Below the pieces are notes generated by a model that did no database searches, had not been told where the DNA came from, and worked only from the letters and a program-made list of their open reading frames with translations. From positions 4,278,001-4,342,000 of the forward strand of contig CP019882.1 of assembly GCA_002007745.1 (NCBI GenBank): a stretch of DNA of 64,000 nt, written 5' to 3'. The stretch is from Mycolicibacterium litorale (GTDB lineage Bacteria; Actinomycetota; Actinomycetes; Mycobacteriales; Mycobacteriaceae). Shown piece after piece: positions 26,216 to 35,095 of this stretch; position 1 is the stretch's first letter, and each line of letters starts with the position of its first letter. Position numbers and translations under genes: made by a program.

Positions 26216-26237
26216 AAACTAATGTCACTTTTAGTTT
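26216..26237. promoter_or_regulatory. Operator-like inverted repeat AAACTAA-N8-TTAGTTT
   Basis: Exact 7-base arms (26216-26222, 26231-26237) with spacer TGTCACTT, 39 bases before the start of the cupin dioxygenase gene. A similar element (arms AAAGTAA and TCAGTTT, spacer CGTCAGCT) lies at 32153-32174 before a TetR gene. This is probably the binding site of that regulator. Confidence 0.65.
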
Positions 26238-26276
26238 CTGGCCGCCCGGCCCGTGCCGCCGACCTCGGGAGATTCC

Positions 26277-27386
26277 ATGGAATCCTTCACTCACCTGCGT
26301 AAAGGCACCACGCCACGACGTGTGCATGCCGACCTGGACGGCCTCAAGGACGACGAGCTGGGCCGAGGCGGTTTCACCGGCCGGACGGCCAACTTGTATC
26401 GCCGTCACGATCCGACCGAATTCCGGGCCGCCGGCCCGCTGCAGCCGACCGATGTGCTCGCCAGTGAGCTGAAACCGTCGGACGCCACCGACGCCACGGG
26501 CTGCCCGCTGCTGCTGTTCTCCAATCCGGACTGCCGGGTCTCGCTGAGCAGGCGGCCCGAGGCGATGCCGTTTCATGTCCGCTACGTCGACGGCGACCTG
26601 TTGTGTTTCGTCCATCAGGGCGCCGGACGCCTGGAGACCGAGTTCGGCCCGCTGCCCTACCGCACCGGCGACTGGATCTACCTGCCAAAGGGGTGCACCT
26701 GGCGACAGCTGCCAGAGAAGGGACCACTCAGCGCCTGGCTGATGGTCGAGGCCGCCGACGAGTTCCGCGTTCCGCCGCCGGGACCGCTGGGACGGCACTG
26801 GCCGTTCGACCCGTCGCAGATCGTCATCCCCGAGCCGGCCCCCATCGATGACGACGGACGTGACGAGTACCTGGTGCGGTTGATGCACCGCCCGGTGAAC
26901 GGGGTCGAGACGACGACGCTGCGTTATGCCCACAACCCGATCGATGTCGAGGGATGGCGCGGCGACAACTACGCGTTCACCTTCAATATCGCCGACTACA
27001 ACGTGATCACCTCCGACAGCCTGCATCTGCCGCCCACTGTCCACCTGTTCATGCAGGCCACCGGCGTCTACGTCTGCAACTTCCTGCCCAAGCCGGCCGA
27101 GACCGTGCCGGGCACCGAGCGGACCCCCTGGTATCACCGCAATGTCGACTACGACGAGATCGCCTTCTTCCACGGCGGGTCGCTGTACGGCATCCCGATG
27201 CCGCCCGGTCTGATCAGCCACGCCCCGCAGGGCGTGCACCACGGCGCGCCGGAGAAGGCGCGCGAGCGGGCCCGCCGAAAGTTCGACGAGTACGACAGCG
27301 TGGACTGGCAGGTGATCGCCATCGACACCCGGCAGCGGCTGACGCCGTCCCCCGCGGTCCTGGCACACGATTTGGGCCAGCACTGA
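26277..27386 (+). CDS. Homogentisate 1,2-dioxygenase-like cupin
   Basis: 377-residue iron-dependent cupin of the homogentisate dioxygenase (HmgA) family. The family ring-cleavage iron ligands are two His and a Glu; candidates here are in WYHRNVDYDEIAFFHGG and the following GLISHAPQGVHHG. The N-terminal beta barrel is represented by SRRPEAMPFHVRYVDGDLLCFVHQG. It is shorter than classical HmgA (about 430 residues), so the substrate may be a homogentisate analogue. First gene of a four-gene operon with an alpha/beta hydrolase, a CoA-transferase and an HMG-CoA-lyase-like enzyme; the next start overlaps the stop as TGATG. Confidence 0.78.
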   Translation: MESFTHLRKGTTPRRVHADLDGLKDDELGRGGFTGRTANLYRRHDPTEFRAAGPLQPTDVLASELKPSDATDATGCPLLLFSNPDCRVSLSRRPEAMPFHVRYVDGDLLCFVHQGAGRLETEFGPLPYRTGDWIYLPKGCTWRQLPEKGPLSAWLMVEAADEFRVPPPGPLGRHWPFDPSQIVIPEPAPIDDDGRDEYLVRLMHRPVNGVETTTLRYAHNPIDVEGWRGDNYAFTFNIADYNVITSDSLHLPPTVHLFMQATGVYVCNFLPKPAETVPGTERTPWYHRNVDYDEIAFFHGGSLYGIPMPPGLISHAPQGVHHGAPEKARERARRKFDEYDSVDWQVIAIDTRQRLTPSPAVLAHDLGQH

Positions 27387-28579
27387 TGGTGACGCCGGTC
27401 AAGCGCGCCTATGAGCGCATCCCGTATCTCATTGCCTACCAGAATGATTCGAGCGTCCGCGACGTGTACGGCGGGGTGGCCGAGCTGGTGGTGCTGGAAA
27501 GTTACCTGCTCAAGCCCGCCACGCCTTCGGATACCGTGCTGGTGTTCATGCATCCGATCGGCGGCGGCGCCTATCTGCCGATGATCAATGCCCTGGCCCG
27601 TGCCGGACATCACGTCATCTACTGCAACAGCCGCTTTCGCGGCACCGACTCGGCGCTGCTGATGGAGAAGGTGGTGCAGGACCTCGGCGAGGCCGTCAAG
27701 GACGCCAAGAACCGGCTGGGCTACTCGAAGGTGGTGCTGGCCGGCTGGAGCGGCGGCGGCTCGCTGTCGCTGTTCTACCAGCAGCAGGCTCAACGACCGA
27801 CGGTCACCGCCAGCCCGTCCGGCGACGGGCCGGATCTGACCGCACTCGGACTGGTCCCCGCGGACGGGATCATGCTGCTGGCCGCCCACATCAGCCGGCA
27901 CGGCACCCTCACCGAGTGGCTGGACGCCGCCATTCTCGACGAGGCCGATCCGTCCCGGCGCGACCCGGAGCTGGACCTGTACAACCCGGACAACCCGAAC
28001 CAGCCGCCCTACAGCGAGGAGTTCCTGGCCCGCTACCGCCAAGCCCAGATTGCCCGCAACCGCCGTATCACGGCGTGGGTCAAGAACAAGCTCGCCGAAC
28101 TGAAAAGCAGCGGCCGCCCCGGTGCGGACGTTGCCGAGTTCGGGTTCGTGGTGCACGGAACCATGGCCGATCCGCGCTGGCTGGATCCCACGGTCGATCC
28201 CAACGACCGCACCCCGGGCACCTGCTATCTGGGTGACCCCGCGGTGGTGAACATGAGCCCGGTGGGTCTGGCCCGGTTCTGTTCGTTGCGCAGCTGGCTC
28301 TCCCAGTGGAGTTACGACGACGCCCACGGCGACGGGATCGAGTGCGGACGAGACATCGCGATCCCGGCCCTGGTGATCGGCAATCTCGCCGATGACGCCT
28401 GCACACCCAGCCACACCCGCCGCCTGTTCGAGGCCATCGGCCATCCCGATAAGGAGATGTACGAAATCGAGGGCGCCAACCACTACTACTCCGGACCCGG
28501 CCAACGTGAGACGCTGGCCAAGGCCGTCGGCACCGTGACCGACTGGCTGCTGCGGCACGATTTTGCGAAGGCGGACTGA
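27386..28579 (+). CDS. Alpha/beta hydrolase in catabolic operon
   Basis: 397-residue alpha/beta-hydrolase-fold protein. HPIGGG (residues about 54-59) is the oxyanion-hole region, GWSGGGS carries the nucleophile Ser near residue 121, the acid is likely in IGNLADDACTPSH, and the catalytic His in EGANHYYSG near the C terminus. A long insertion between the nucleophile and the acid forms the lid. It overlaps the dioxygenase gene by one base and is followed immediately by the CoA-transferase. A role in opening or cleaving the ring-fission product is plausible (inference). Confidence 0.82.
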   Translation: MVTPVKRAYERIPYLIAYQNDSSVRDVYGGVAELVVLESYLLKPATPSDTVLVFMHPIGGGAYLPMINALARAGHHVIYCNSRFRGTDSALLMEKVVQDLGEAVKDAKNRLGYSKVVLAGWSGGGSLSLFYQQQAQRPTVTASPSGDGPDLTALGLVPADGIMLLAAHISRHGTLTEWLDAAILDEADPSRRDPELDLYNPDNPNQPPYSEEFLARYRQAQIARNRRITAWVKNKLAELKSSGRPGADVAEFGFVVHGTMADPRWLDPTVDPNDRTPGTCYLGDPAVVNMSPVGLARFCSLRSWLSQWSYDDAHGDGIECGRDIAIPALVIGNLADDACTPSHTRRLFEAIGHPDKEMYEIEGANHYYSGPGQRETLAKAVGTVTDWLLRHDFAKAD

Positions 28580-29809
28580 ATGACTTCTGCGCCCGAGAGC
28601 CCGGCGACGGTCACCGGAGCTCTGGACGGTATCCGGGTCATCGAAGTCGGCACGCTGATCTCCGGGCCGTTCGCGGGCCGGCTTCTCGGTGACATGGGAG
28701 CCGAGGTGATCAAGATCGAGCCGCCGGGTGCCCCGGATCCGCTGCGCACCTGGGGCCAGGCCGAACTCGATGGTCACCACTTCTTCTGGACGGTGCATGC
28801 CCGTAACAAGAAGGCCGTCACGCTGAACCTGCGCGAGCCGCGCGGCCGGGAGCTGTTCCTGCGGCTGGTCGAGCAGTCCGACATCATCGTGGAGAACTTC
28901 CGGCCCGGCACCCTGGAGAAGTGGGGTCTGGGCTATGACGTGCTGCACGACCACAACCGGGGCATCATCTTGGTCCGGGTCTCGGGCTACGGGCAGACCG
29001 GACCCGACGCGCACAAGGCGGGCTACGCCTCGGTAGCCGAAGCCGCCAGCGGTCTGCGCCACATGAACGGCTTCCCCGGCGGCCCGCCGCCGCGGATGGC
29101 GCTGTCGCTGGGTGACAGCCTGGCGGGCATGTTCGCCGCGCAGGGCGCGCTGGCGGCACTGTATCGGCGCACGGTCACCGGCGAAGGCCAGGTCGTCGAC
29201 GCCGCGTTGACCGAGGCCTGTCTGGCCGTGCAGGAGTCCACCATCCCCGACTACGACGTCGGCGGCGTCGTGCGCGGCCCGTCCGGGACCCGGCTGGAAG
29301 GTATTGCGCCGTCGAACATCTACCGCACCGCCGACGGCAGCTGGGTGGTGATCGCGGCCAATCAGGACACCGTTTTCCGGCGGCTGTGCGCCGCGATGGG
29401 TCAGCCCGAACTGGCCACCGATGACCGGTTCGTCGATCATGGCGCCCGCGGGCGCAACCAGGACGAGCTGGACAAGATCATCGGTGACTGGGCAGCCCAA
29501 CGGCAGCCGGGCGACATCATCGAGACCCTCTCCCAGGCGGGCGTCATCAGCGGACCGATCAACACCGTCGCCGAGGTGGTTCGCGATCCACAACTGCGGG
29601 CCCGCGGCATGCTCGTCGAGCACTTCGACGAGGGCATCGGGCGTAACGTCTTGGGCCCCGGCGTCATCCCGGTGCTCTCCGAAACCCCCGGCGGCGTACG
29701 CAGCGCCGGTCCCGCCCGGCCCGGCCAGCACAACGACGAGGTCTACGGCGCCCTCTTAGGTCTCGACACCGCACAGATCAACGACCTCGAGAGCGAGGGG
29801 GTGCTGTGA
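28580..29809 (+). CDS. CaiB/BaiF family III CoA-transferase
   Basis: 409-residue family III CoA-transferase. Motifs: GALDGIRVIEVGTLISGPFAGRLLGDMGAEVIKIEPPGAPDPLR at the N terminus, ARNKKAVTLNLREPRGRELFLRLVEQSDIIVENFRPGTLEKWGL, and the catalytic Asp position in LSLGDSLAGMFA near residue 178. It starts directly after the hydrolase stop and overlaps the lyase start as GTGA. It probably activates the carboxylic acid made by the earlier steps to a CoA thioester for the lyase that follows. Confidence 0.92.
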   Translation: MTSAPESPATVTGALDGIRVIEVGTLISGPFAGRLLGDMGAEVIKIEPPGAPDPLRTWGQAELDGHHFFWTVHARNKKAVTLNLREPRGRELFLRLVEQSDIIVENFRPGTLEKWGLGYDVLHDHNRGIILVRVSGYGQTGPDAHKAGYASVAEAASGLRHMNGFPGGPPPRMALSLGDSLAGMFAAQGALAALYRRTVTGEGQVVDAALTEACLAVQESTIPDYDVGGVVRGPSGTRLEGIAPSNIYRTADGSWVVIAANQDTVFRRLCAAMGQPELATDDRFVDHGARGRNQDELDKIIGDWAAQRQPGDIIETLSQAGVISGPINTVAEVVRDPQLRARGMLVEHFDEGIGRNVLGPGVIPVLSETPGGVRSAGPARPGQHNDEVYGALLGLDTAQINDLESEGVL

Positions 29810-30704
29810 CCGATCACGTCACCATCCGGGAAGTCGCGCTGCGCGACGGCCTGCAGATCGAGGATCCGATCCCCCTGGCGGCCAAGCTCGAACTGCTCGC
29901 CGCACTCGCCGCAACCGGGGTCCGCGAGGTCGAGGCGACGGCGTTCGTCTCCCCTCGAAAGTGCCCGCGCTGGCCGACGCACCGGATCTCGCCGCGGCGC
30001 TTTCGGACTACCCCGACATCGAATTCTCGGCATTGGTGGCCAGTCCCAACGGCGCCAAGCGAGCCATCGCGGCGGGCCTGCGCTCACTGGAGTACGTGGT
30101 GTCAGCCGCCGACGGACACAGCCGTGCCAACGTCGGGCGCAGCAGCGCGGAGGCCACCGCGCAGATCGCCGAGATCGTAACCATCGCCCACGACTGCGGC
30201 GTCAGCGTCGAGGTCATCATCGCCACCGCATGGGATTGCCCGTTCGACGGACCCACCCCAGCACACCGAGTGCTCGAGATCGTCGACGCCGCAACTGGAT
30301 ACGGAGCCGACCGGCTCGCCATCGCCGACACCATCGGCACCGCCACCCCGGGCCGGGTGACCGCGCTGGTGGATCAGGTGCGGCCCCGCATCGGCGGGCT
30401 GCCGCTGGGCGCGCATTTCCACAACACCCGTGGCGCCGGGTTGGCCAGCGCCTACGCCGCGGTGACCGCCGGGGTGCGGCGGCTGGACTCCTCGGTCGGC
30501 GGCTTGGGCGGGTGCCCGTTCGCGCCGGGAGCCAGCGGCAACATCGCCACCGAGGATTTGGTCTACCTGTTGCGCGACAGCGGATTCAGTGTGGATGTCG
30601 ACCTGCAGGCGGCGATCCGCGCGGCCGAGGTGGCACAGTCAGTGGTGGGCCATGCGCTGCCGAGTGCGCTGCTGCGAGCCGGTGACCGCACCCTGGCGAG
30701 CTGA
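29806..30704 (+). CDS. HMG-CoA lyase-like aldolase, frame broken by one missing base
   Basis: Member of the hydroxymethylglutaryl-CoA lyase/pyruvate carboxyltransferase-domain family, which cleaves a 3-hydroxy-3-methylacyl-CoA to acetyl-CoA and a ketone. IREVALRDGLQIED carries the catalytic Arg-Asp; HFHNTRGAGLASAYAAV and the signature DSSVGGLGGCPFAPGASGNIATED are in the C-terminal half. The first frame runs off after VEATAFVSP; adding one C in the C-run at 29951-29954 gives AFVSPSKVPALADAPDLAAAL and joins the two frames to 299 residues. GTG start overlaps the CoA-transferase stop. Last step of the operon's presumed pathway. Confidence 0.85.
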
Positions 30705-30706
30705 GG

Positions 30707-31081
30707 GTGGACGCCATGGACTCGACGCGGGTGGATCGGTGGCTGTGGGCGGTTCGACTGACCAAGACCCGCCCGGACGCCGCCGCGGCATGCCGGGGTG
30801 GGCACGTCCGCGTCAACGATCGAATGGCCAAGCCGTCGACTCTGGTGTCACCCGGCGACGTGGTCCGCGCCCGGGTGGGCGAGACGATGCGGATCGTCGA
30901 GGTGCTGCGGGCGATCCCGAAACGGGTCGGGGCGGTCGACGCCGCAACCTGCTACCTGGACCGCACGCCCCCACCGCCGTCGGTGCCCGCGCCGCCGGTG
31001 GCCGCACGGGATCGCGGCGCGGGCCGCCCGACCAAACGCGAGCGCCGCGCCCTGGAGAAGTGGCGGGCGGGACTGCGCTGA
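30707..31081 (+). CDS. S4-domain RNA-binding protein, Hsp15 type
   Basis: 124 residues. The S4 fold is clear in STRVDRWLWAVRLTKTRPDAAAACRGGHVRVNDRMAKPSTLVSPGDVVR; relatives such as Hsp15 bind stalled 50S subunits carrying nascent chains. The C terminus is basic and Pro-rich (RDRGAGRPTKRERRALEKW). GTG at 30707 or ATG at 30716 could start it; the second begins directly at the domain. It is only 2 bases after the lyase stop, so it may be read through from that operon, although the function looks unrelated. Converges with the methyltransferase gene. Confidence 0.85.
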   Translation: MDAMDSTRVDRWLWAVRLTKTRPDAAAACRGGHVRVNDRMAKPSTLVSPGDVVRARVGETMRIVEVLRAIPKRVGAVDAATCYLDRTPPPPSVPAPPVAARDRGAGRPTKRERRALEKWRAGLR

Positions 31082-31084
31082 GCG

Positions 31085-31966
31085 CTACTTCGTCAGGGTG
31101 AACTGGCAGACGTCGGTGTAGCCGTCGCGGAACAGGTCGGCGCATCCGGTCAGGTATTTGATGTAGCGGTCGTAGACCTCTTCGGACTGGATGGCGATCG
31201 CCTTGTCGCGGCGCGATTCGAGTGCCGCCGCCCATAAGTCGAGCGTTCGGGCGTAGTGCTTCTGCAGCGGCTGTACGAGATCGACTGCGAAGCCAGCCTT
31301 TTGCGATAGCTCTTCGACCAGGTCGACGGTGGGCAGGCGGCCGCCGGGGAAGATCTCCACCAGGATGAACTTGAAGAACTTCAGCAGGTTCATCGTGATG
31401 GGCAGCCCGAGTGCCTCGATCTCGGCGCGTCGGATCTGCACGATGGTGTGCAGCATCATCACGCCGTCGTCGGGCAGCACGCCGTGGGCGAAGTCGAAGA
31501 AGGCGTTGTAGCGGTCGGCCCCGAAGTGTTCGAAGGCCCCGATCGACACGATGCGGTCCACCGGCTCGGTGAACTGTTCCCAGCCCTGCAGCAGCACCCG
31601 GCGGGTGCGGTTGGTGTCCATCGCGGCGAAGGTCCGCTCGACGTGCGCCTGCTGGTTGCGGCTCAGGGTCAGACCGACGACGTTGACGTCGTACTTCTCC
31701 ACAGCCCGGCGCATCGTGGCACCCCAACCGCAGCCGACGTCGAGCAGGGTCATGCCGGGCTGCAGGCCGAGCTTGCCGAGTGACAAGTCGATCTTGGCCA
31801 GCTGCGCTTCCTGCAGCGTCATATCGTCGCGCTGGAAGTAGGCGCAGCTATAGGTCTGCGTCGGGTCCAGGAAAAGCCGGAAAAAGTCGTCAGAAAGGTC
31901 GTAGTGCGACTGAACGTCGTCGAAGTGCGGCTTCAGGGCTGATGTACTGCTGGCTGCTTGTGACAA
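31085..31966 (-). CDS. Mycolic acid cyclopropane synthase-family methyltransferase
   Basis: 293-residue SAM-dependent enzyme of the CmaA/MmaA/PcaA group that modifies double bonds of mycolic acids. SAM motif LLDVGCGWGATM near residues 73-84; substrate-channel motifs QTYSCAYFQRDDMTLQEAQLAK, GAFEHFGADRY and the C-terminal YIKYLTGCADLFRDGYTDVCQFTLTK match the family, including the Cys in TGC. No signal peptide, as expected for this cytoplasmic enzyme. Whether it makes cis or trans cyclopropanes or methyl-branched oxygenated groups cannot be read from the sequence, so no symbol is given. Divergent from the TetR at 32200. Confidence 0.92.
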   Translation of the reverse strand: MSQAASSTSALKPHFDDVQSHYDLSDDFFRLFLDPTQTYSCAYFQRDDMTLQEAQLAKIDLSLGKLGLQPGMTLLDVGCGWGATMRRAVEKYDVNVVGLTLSRNQQAHVERTFAAMDTNRTRRVLLQGWEQFTEPVDRIVSIGAFEHFGADRYNAFFDFAHGVLPDDGVMMLHTIVQIRRAEIEALGLPITMNLLKFFKFILVEIFPGGRLPTVDLVEELSQKAGFAVDLVQPLQKHYARTLDLWAAALESRRDKAIAIQSEEVYDRYIKYLTGCADLFRDGYTDVCQFTLTK

Positions 31967-32152
31967 GGGAAAGGCCTTTGACGTCGGGCTTCGTGATTAC
32001 GCAGCTCCAGTCTGTTCAAGAGCCTCCCCGACCCGCGGCCAGTCTACGCACCCACGTCAAGGACTGTCGGTGGGCACGCGCAGGGCACGGCGTCGCACCT
32101 GGTCAGAGGGAATTTCCGGCCCCGGCGGCGGTCTTGCCAACCGCAAGAACCA

Positions 32153-32174
32153 AAAGTAACGTCAGCTTCAGTTT
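32153..32174. promoter_or_regulatory. Second copy of operator-like repeat, upstream of TetR-FadE operon
   Basis: AAAGTAA (32153-32159), spacer CGTCAGCT, TCAGTTT (32168-32174). Both arms and spacer resemble the perfect element at 26216-26237, and it is 25 bases before the TetR start. Placement suggests autoregulation plus control of the distant catabolic operon, and perhaps of the divergent methyltransferase. Confidence 0.6.
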
Positions 32175-32199
32175 TCTCACCGGCGACCGCGGGGCCCAC

Positions 32200-32859
32200 A
32201 TGGAACCGTCCAGCCGTTCGCCCGGCGCGGACGGGCGCACCGGCGCGCCGCGCACCCTGAGCTCGAAGGGCCGCCAGACCCGGCGCGCGATCGAGGACGC
32301 TGCCCGAAAGTTGTTCGCCGAGCGCGGATTCCACGGCACCACCTTGGTGGACATCACTGCCGCCGCAGGCCGGTCTCCCGCCGTGTTCTACCGCTACTTC
32401 GACGACAAGGAGGATCTGCTGGCGGCGATGGCCGAGGAATTCCTGCACGAGGTGGTGCAACCGTCGGGACTGCGGGTGCACCTGCCCGAGTCGGCACAGG
32501 ACACCGGATTCTTCGTCACCGTGGTGAGCGCGTATTGGTCGATGTTCAAGCCGAATATCGGCATCATGGTCGGCGTCGACCAACTCGCCGCCACCCTCCC
32601 CCGGTTTGCGGCATTGCAGAACCAGTTTCGCCGGTTCGGCATGGATATCGTCAACGCGTCGGTCCGGCGCGCCCAGGATCAGGGCTACGCCGTCGACGTT
32701 CAGCCCGAACACACCGCGCTGGCCATCGCGCTGCTGTTCGAACAATTCACCACCGTCTGCCTGCGGCCCGACAGCGCCGGGTTGGGCCTACGGTTGTCCG
32801 ACGACGAGGCGGTGGCCACCCTGTCCGCCATCTGGAAGAAGACGCTCTACGGCTTCTAG
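32200..32859 (+). CDS. TetR-family regulator heading FadE-phosphotransferase operon
   Basis: 219-residue TetR protein. Helix-turn-helix: KGRQTRRAIEDAARKLFAERGFHGTTLVDITAAAG and RSPAVFYRYFDDKEDLLAAMAEEFL (residues about 23-85). The long C-terminal domain resembles KstR/FadR-like regulators that sense acyl-CoAs (inference). Start ATG 32200 is preferred because the upstream in-frame sequence is promoter-like and contains the operator repeat. The acyl-CoA dehydrogenase gene begins 18 bases downstream behind an AAGGAG site. Confidence 0.88.
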   Translation: MEPSSRSPGADGRTGAPRTLSSKGRQTRRAIEDAARKLFAERGFHGTTLVDITAAAGRSPAVFYRYFDDKEDLLAAMAEEFLHEVVQPSGLRVHLPESAQDTGFFVTVVSAYWSMFKPNIGIMVGVDQLAATLPRFAALQNQFRRFGMDIVNASVRRAQDQGYAVDVQPEHTALAIALLFEQFTTVCLRPDSAGLGLRLSDDEAVATLSAIWKKTLYGF

Positions 32860-32877
32860 CCAACCAAGGAGATCAAC

Positions 32878-34122
32878 GTGGATTTCACTCTGCCCGAACA
32901 CCTCACGGCGCTGTTGGCCGAAATGGACGCGTTCATCGAGGCCGAGATCAAACCCCTCGAGCGTGAGCACATGCAGTACTTCGACCGGCGGCGCGAGTTC
33001 GCCCGCACCGACATCGACAACGGCGGCATCCCCCGTCGGGAATGGGAAGACCTCCTCGACGAGATGCGCCGGCGCGCCGACAAGGCGGGGTGGCTACGCT
33101 ACGGACTGCCGTCGAAGTTCGGCGGCCGCGACGGCACCAATCTCGACATGGCGGTCATCCGAGAACACTTGGCGCACAAGGGTCTCGGCCTGCACAACGA
33201 CCTCCAGGACGAGTCCTCCATTGTCGGCAACTTTCCGCAGGTCATCATGATGGACCGGTTCGGCACCGAAGAACAGAAGAAGGACTGGATCGAAGCCATG
33301 CTGACCGGTGAGCGGTCCATGGCGTTCGGACTCACCGAACCAGACCACGGCTCGGATGCCACCTGGCTGGAGACCAGCGCCCAACGCGACGGCACAGACT
33401 GGGTGATCAACGGCTCGAAGCGCTGGAACACCGGCGTGCACCGGGCCACCCACGACCTGGTGTTCGCCCGGACCTCCGGCGAGCCGGGGCAGGCCCGCGG
33501 CATCACCGCATTCCTGGTCCCCTGTGACGCCCGAGGCTTCGATGTGCCGTACTACTGGTGGACCTTCAACATGCCCAGCGACCACGCGGAAGTCGAACTG
33601 CACGACGTTCGAGTACCCGCCGACGCCGTGCTCGGCGAGGTGGATCACGGACTGGAGGTGGCGCAGACCTTCCTGCACGAGAACAGGATTCGGCAGGCCG
33701 CCAGCAGCCTGGGTGCCGCCCAGTACTGCATCGACCGGGCCGTCGACTACGCCGGCAGGCGAGTGACGTTCGGCAAGCCGCTGTCGGTCAATCAGGCTGT
33801 CCAGTGGCCGCTGGTCGAGCTGCAGACCGAAGCTCAGATGGTCCGGTTACTGGTGTACTACGCCGCCTGGGAGCTTGACCGCAATCATCACCTGGAGGTA
33901 TCGGACAAGGTCTCGATGGCCAACTACCGGGCGAACCGGTTGGTGTGCGACGCCGCCGATCGCGCGATGCAGGTGCATGGCGGCATCGGCTACAGCCGCC
34001 ACGAACCCTTCGAACACATCTACCGACACCATCGCCGCTACCGGATCACCGAGGGGGCCGAGGAGATTCAGATGCGCAGGGTGGCTCAGCGGATGTTCAA
34101 GTTCGGCAAGCCGGCCCGCTGA
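32878..34122 (+). CDS. Acyl-CoA dehydrogenase
   Basis: FAD-dependent acyl-CoA dehydrogenase of 414 residues, GTG start with AAGGAGATCAAC upstream. Motifs: MAFGLTEPDHGSDATWLET (FAD/substrate), WVINGSKRWNTGVHRATHDLVFARTS, NENRIRQAASSLGAAQYCIDRAVDYAGRRVTFGKPL and the C-terminal QVHGGIGYSRHEPFEHIYRHHRRYRITEGAEEIQMRRVAQ. It belongs to the subgroup commonly found beside an aminoglycoside-phosphotransferase-like gene, which is exactly the next gene here. Substrate probably a branched or modified acyl-CoA. Confidence 0.92.
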   Translation: MDFTLPEHLTALLAEMDAFIEAEIKPLEREHMQYFDRRREFARTDIDNGGIPRREWEDLLDEMRRRADKAGWLRYGLPSKFGGRDGTNLDMAVIREHLAHKGLGLHNDLQDESSIVGNFPQVIMMDRFGTEEQKKDWIEAMLTGERSMAFGLTEPDHGSDATWLETSAQRDGTDWVINGSKRWNTGVHRATHDLVFARTSGEPGQARGITAFLVPCDARGFDVPYYWWTFNMPSDHAEVELHDVRVPADAVLGEVDHGLEVAQTFLHENRIRQAASSLGAAQYCIDRAVDYAGRRVTFGKPLSVNQAVQWPLVELQTEAQMVRLLVYYAAWELDRNHHLEVSDKVSMANYRANRLVCDAADRAMQVHGGIGYSRHEPFEHIYRHHRRYRITEGAEEIQMRRVAQRMFKFGKPAR

Positions 34123-34123
34123 C

Positions 34124-35095
34124 ATGACGACCGAGACGCTGTCCACGGACCTTTCCGGGGTGCTACACCCCGTCCTGGGTGCCGCGACCGAGATACACAA
34201 CCTGCGCGCTCTCACCGGCGGCGCCAGCCGCACCACCTGGGCGTTCGACGCTGTGACCGGGTCGCAGCACCGGGCGTTGATCTTGCGCACCGGGCCGCCC
34301 GACGACGTGCACGCCGGCATGGAGTTGGAGGCGGCCGTGCAATCGGCAGCCGCGGCGGCCGGGGCACCGGTGCCCCATGTGCTGGTCGCATCGGATTCCA
34401 CCGCCGCCCTTGGCATGCCGTTCCTGATCTGTGACGAGATCACCGGTGAGACCATCGTGCGTCGCATTCAGCGCCAGCTCGACGCCGAGGGGCGGGCTCG
34501 GCTGCTCCGCCAATGCGCTGGCGCGCTGGCGGCCATTCACCGCGCAGCGACCGACGCTCCGGGACTGGCCGAGCAGGATCAGCTCGGCGAATGGCGTCAA
34601 CGCCTCGACGAGATGGGTGATACGACAGCGACATTCGAGTGGACGTTTCGATGGCTGGCCGCACATCGGCCACCGCCGGCTCCTCGGCGCCTGGTGCACG
34701 GCGACTTCCGGATGGGCAACCTCATCATCGACGGGTCGCGGCTCGCGGCGGTGCTGGACTGGGAACTGGTGCACATCGGCGAGGCCTACGAGGACCTGGC
34801 GTGGTTCTGCATCCGCGCCTGGCGGTTCGGTGCTGCACCGAGCATGGCCGCCGGCGGCCTGGGCAGTGTCGACGATTTCGTCGCCGCCTACGAGGCGGCC
34901 GGTGGCGAGCCCGTCGATCGCACGACATTGCATTGGTGGTTGGTGCTGGCGACCCTGCGCTGGGGGGTGATCTGCCGATTCCAAGCCGAACGGCATCTCA
35001 GTGGACAGACCCGCTCGGTCGAACTCGCCGCGATCGGGCGACGGGTCTGTGAGACCGAGTGGGATGTCCTCGATCTCTTGGAGGATTCGCTGTGA
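34124..35095 (+). CDS. Phosphotransferase family protein (APH fold), FadE-linked
   Basis: 323-residue kinase-like protein. Nucleotide-binding Gly/Ser region LTGGASRTTWAFD, Brenner motif LVHGDFRMGNLIIDG (catalytic Asp), and metal-binding DWELVHIGEAYEDLAWFC. Such proteins lie beside acyl-CoA dehydrogenases in actinobacteria and in the N-terminal half of ACAD10/11, where the kinase phosphorylates a hydroxyacyl-CoA before elimination; a similar role is likely (family knowledge plus context). Starts one base after the dehydrogenase stop and overlaps the DUF6285 gene as GTGA. A paralogue is at 53517. Confidence 0.9.
   Translation: MTTETLSTDLSGVLHPVLGAATEIHNLRALTGGASRTTWAFDAVTGSQHRALILRTGPPDDVHAGMELEAAVQSAAAAAGAPVPHVLVASDSTAALGMPFLICDEITGETIVRRIQRQLDAEGRARLLRQCAGALAAIHRAATDAPGLAEQDQLGEWRQRLDEMGDTTATFEWTFRWLAAHRPPPAPRRLVHGDFRMGNLIIDGSRLAAVLDWELVHIGEAYEDLAWFCIRAWRFGAAPSMAAGGLGSVDDFVAAYEAAGGEPVDRTTLHWWLVLATLRWGVICRFQAERHLSGQTRSVELAAIGRRVCETEWDVLDLLEDSL

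Noticed and set aside
27149..29731. 860-codon open frame on the minus strand
   Set aside because: It lies opposite three well-motifed plus-strand genes (hydrolase, CoA-transferase, dioxygenase end). Composition is Gly/Arg/Asp/Val/His-rich, typical of antisense shadows in high-GC DNA.
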